Below are positions 6,417-6,494 of a DNA stretch of 6,494 nt, piece after piece. The position numbers and the translations under genes are program-made. The stretch is from an uncultured Lacticaseibacillus sp. Lineage in GTDB: Bacteria > Bacillota > Bacilli > Lactobacillales > Lactobacillaceae. A model generated the notes under the pieces. The model had not been told where the DNA came from. It saw only the letters and a list, made by a program, of their open reading frames with translations, and did not search any database. Positions within the stretch are counted from its first letter, which is position 1, and each line of letters begins with the position of its first letter. The stretch is from assembly GCA_934293835.1 (NCBI GenBank), contig CAKQZO010000090.1, positions 1 to 6,494 on the forward strand, in the 5' to 3' direction.

Positions 6417-6494
6417 CTAATCTAAGTACTTGGCCAACGCCTCAACTTTATCGAGGTGTTCCCAAGGCAGATCAACATCTGTACGTCCAAAATG
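6417..6494 (-). CDS. metK: S-adenosylmethionine synthetase, C-terminal end only (rest beyond right edge)
   Basis: Only the last 25 residues and the TAG stop are in the window. They read HFGRTDVDLPWEHLDKVEAL followed by AKYLD. The HFGR....LPWE..D..E.L pattern is the characteristic C-terminus of bacterial MetK, the cytosolic enzyme that makes S-adenosylmethionine from methionine and ATP. The frame is open to the right edge. The same-strand neighbour downstream is the MFS exporter, 66 nt away, with a hairpin in the gap. Catalytic residues are outside the window and cannot be checked. Confidence 0.9.
   Translation of the reverse strand, partial: HFGRTDVDLPWEHLDKVEALAKYLD
6447..6475 (-). promoter_or_regulatory. 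Possible weak promoter inside the metK 3' end
   Basis: On the minus strand TTGATC (6470-6475) and GATAAA (6447-6452) are 17 nt apart, each 4/6 to consensus. If used, it would start transcription about 7 nt downstream, ahead of the metK hairpin, and could feed the MFS gene through it. The match is modest and lies in coding sequence, so chance is a real alternative. Confidence 0.2.

Noticed and set aside
1..6494. Search for mobile elements, CRISPR arrays, toxin-antitoxin pairs, tRNA or phage genes
   Set aside because: No transposase, terminal repeats, regularly spaced repeats, cloverleaf sequences or phage-like proteins were seen. Every long reading frame is a recognisable chromosomal gene.

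Overview
The window looks like ordinary chromosome of a low-GC-phylum Gram-positive bacterium of the Lactobacillaceae. The LeuRS and MetK sequences, the strong AGGAGG-type ribosome binding sites and a leucine T-box leader point that way. Base composition is fairly GC-rich for that family, so a Lacticaseibacillus-like or other higher-GC lactobacillus is my guess. The species cannot be fixed from the sequence alone.

Layout, left to right. Bases 1-1218 (minus) carry the first 406 residues of a multi-pass lipid flippase of the YtgP/MurJ type, which runs off the left edge. It has its own promoter, and a 7+7 bp inverted repeat lies across that promoter. A strong hairpin terminator at 1328-1372 separates it from leuS. 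Bases 1407-3818 (minus) are a complete leucyl-tRNA synthetase gene. It is preceded by a full T-box leader (about 3867-4084) with CUC specifier, UGGU tRNA-binding bulge, leader terminator and a recognisable promoter. Divergent from it, 4177-4821 (plus) encodes a 214-residue membrane PAP2-family phosphatase with all three catalytic motifs. An 18-bp hairpin at 4827-4867 lies between this gene and the convergent gene 4881-6350 (minus), a 489-residue 14-helix-type MFS exporter (DHA2, EmrB/QacA group). At the right edge (6417-6494, minus) are the last 25 residues of S-adenosylmethionine synthetase, whose apparent terminator abuts the MFS ribosome binding site.

The genes do not form one pathway. leuS is controlled by uncharged tRNA-Leu through transcription antitermination. 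The flippase and the PAP2 protein could both act on undecaprenyl-linked cell-wall lipids, but nothing here ties them into one operon. The MFS gene has no room for a promoter after the metK hairpin, so it probably depends on transcripts entering from metK or from a weak promoter inside the metK tail.

I found no mobile element, CRISPR array, tRNA/rRNA gene or unknown multi-gene system. The observations most worth a second look are regulatory: a 10-nt complementary pair that closes the whole leuS leader, the inverted repeat on the flippase promoter, and the metK-MFS junction.
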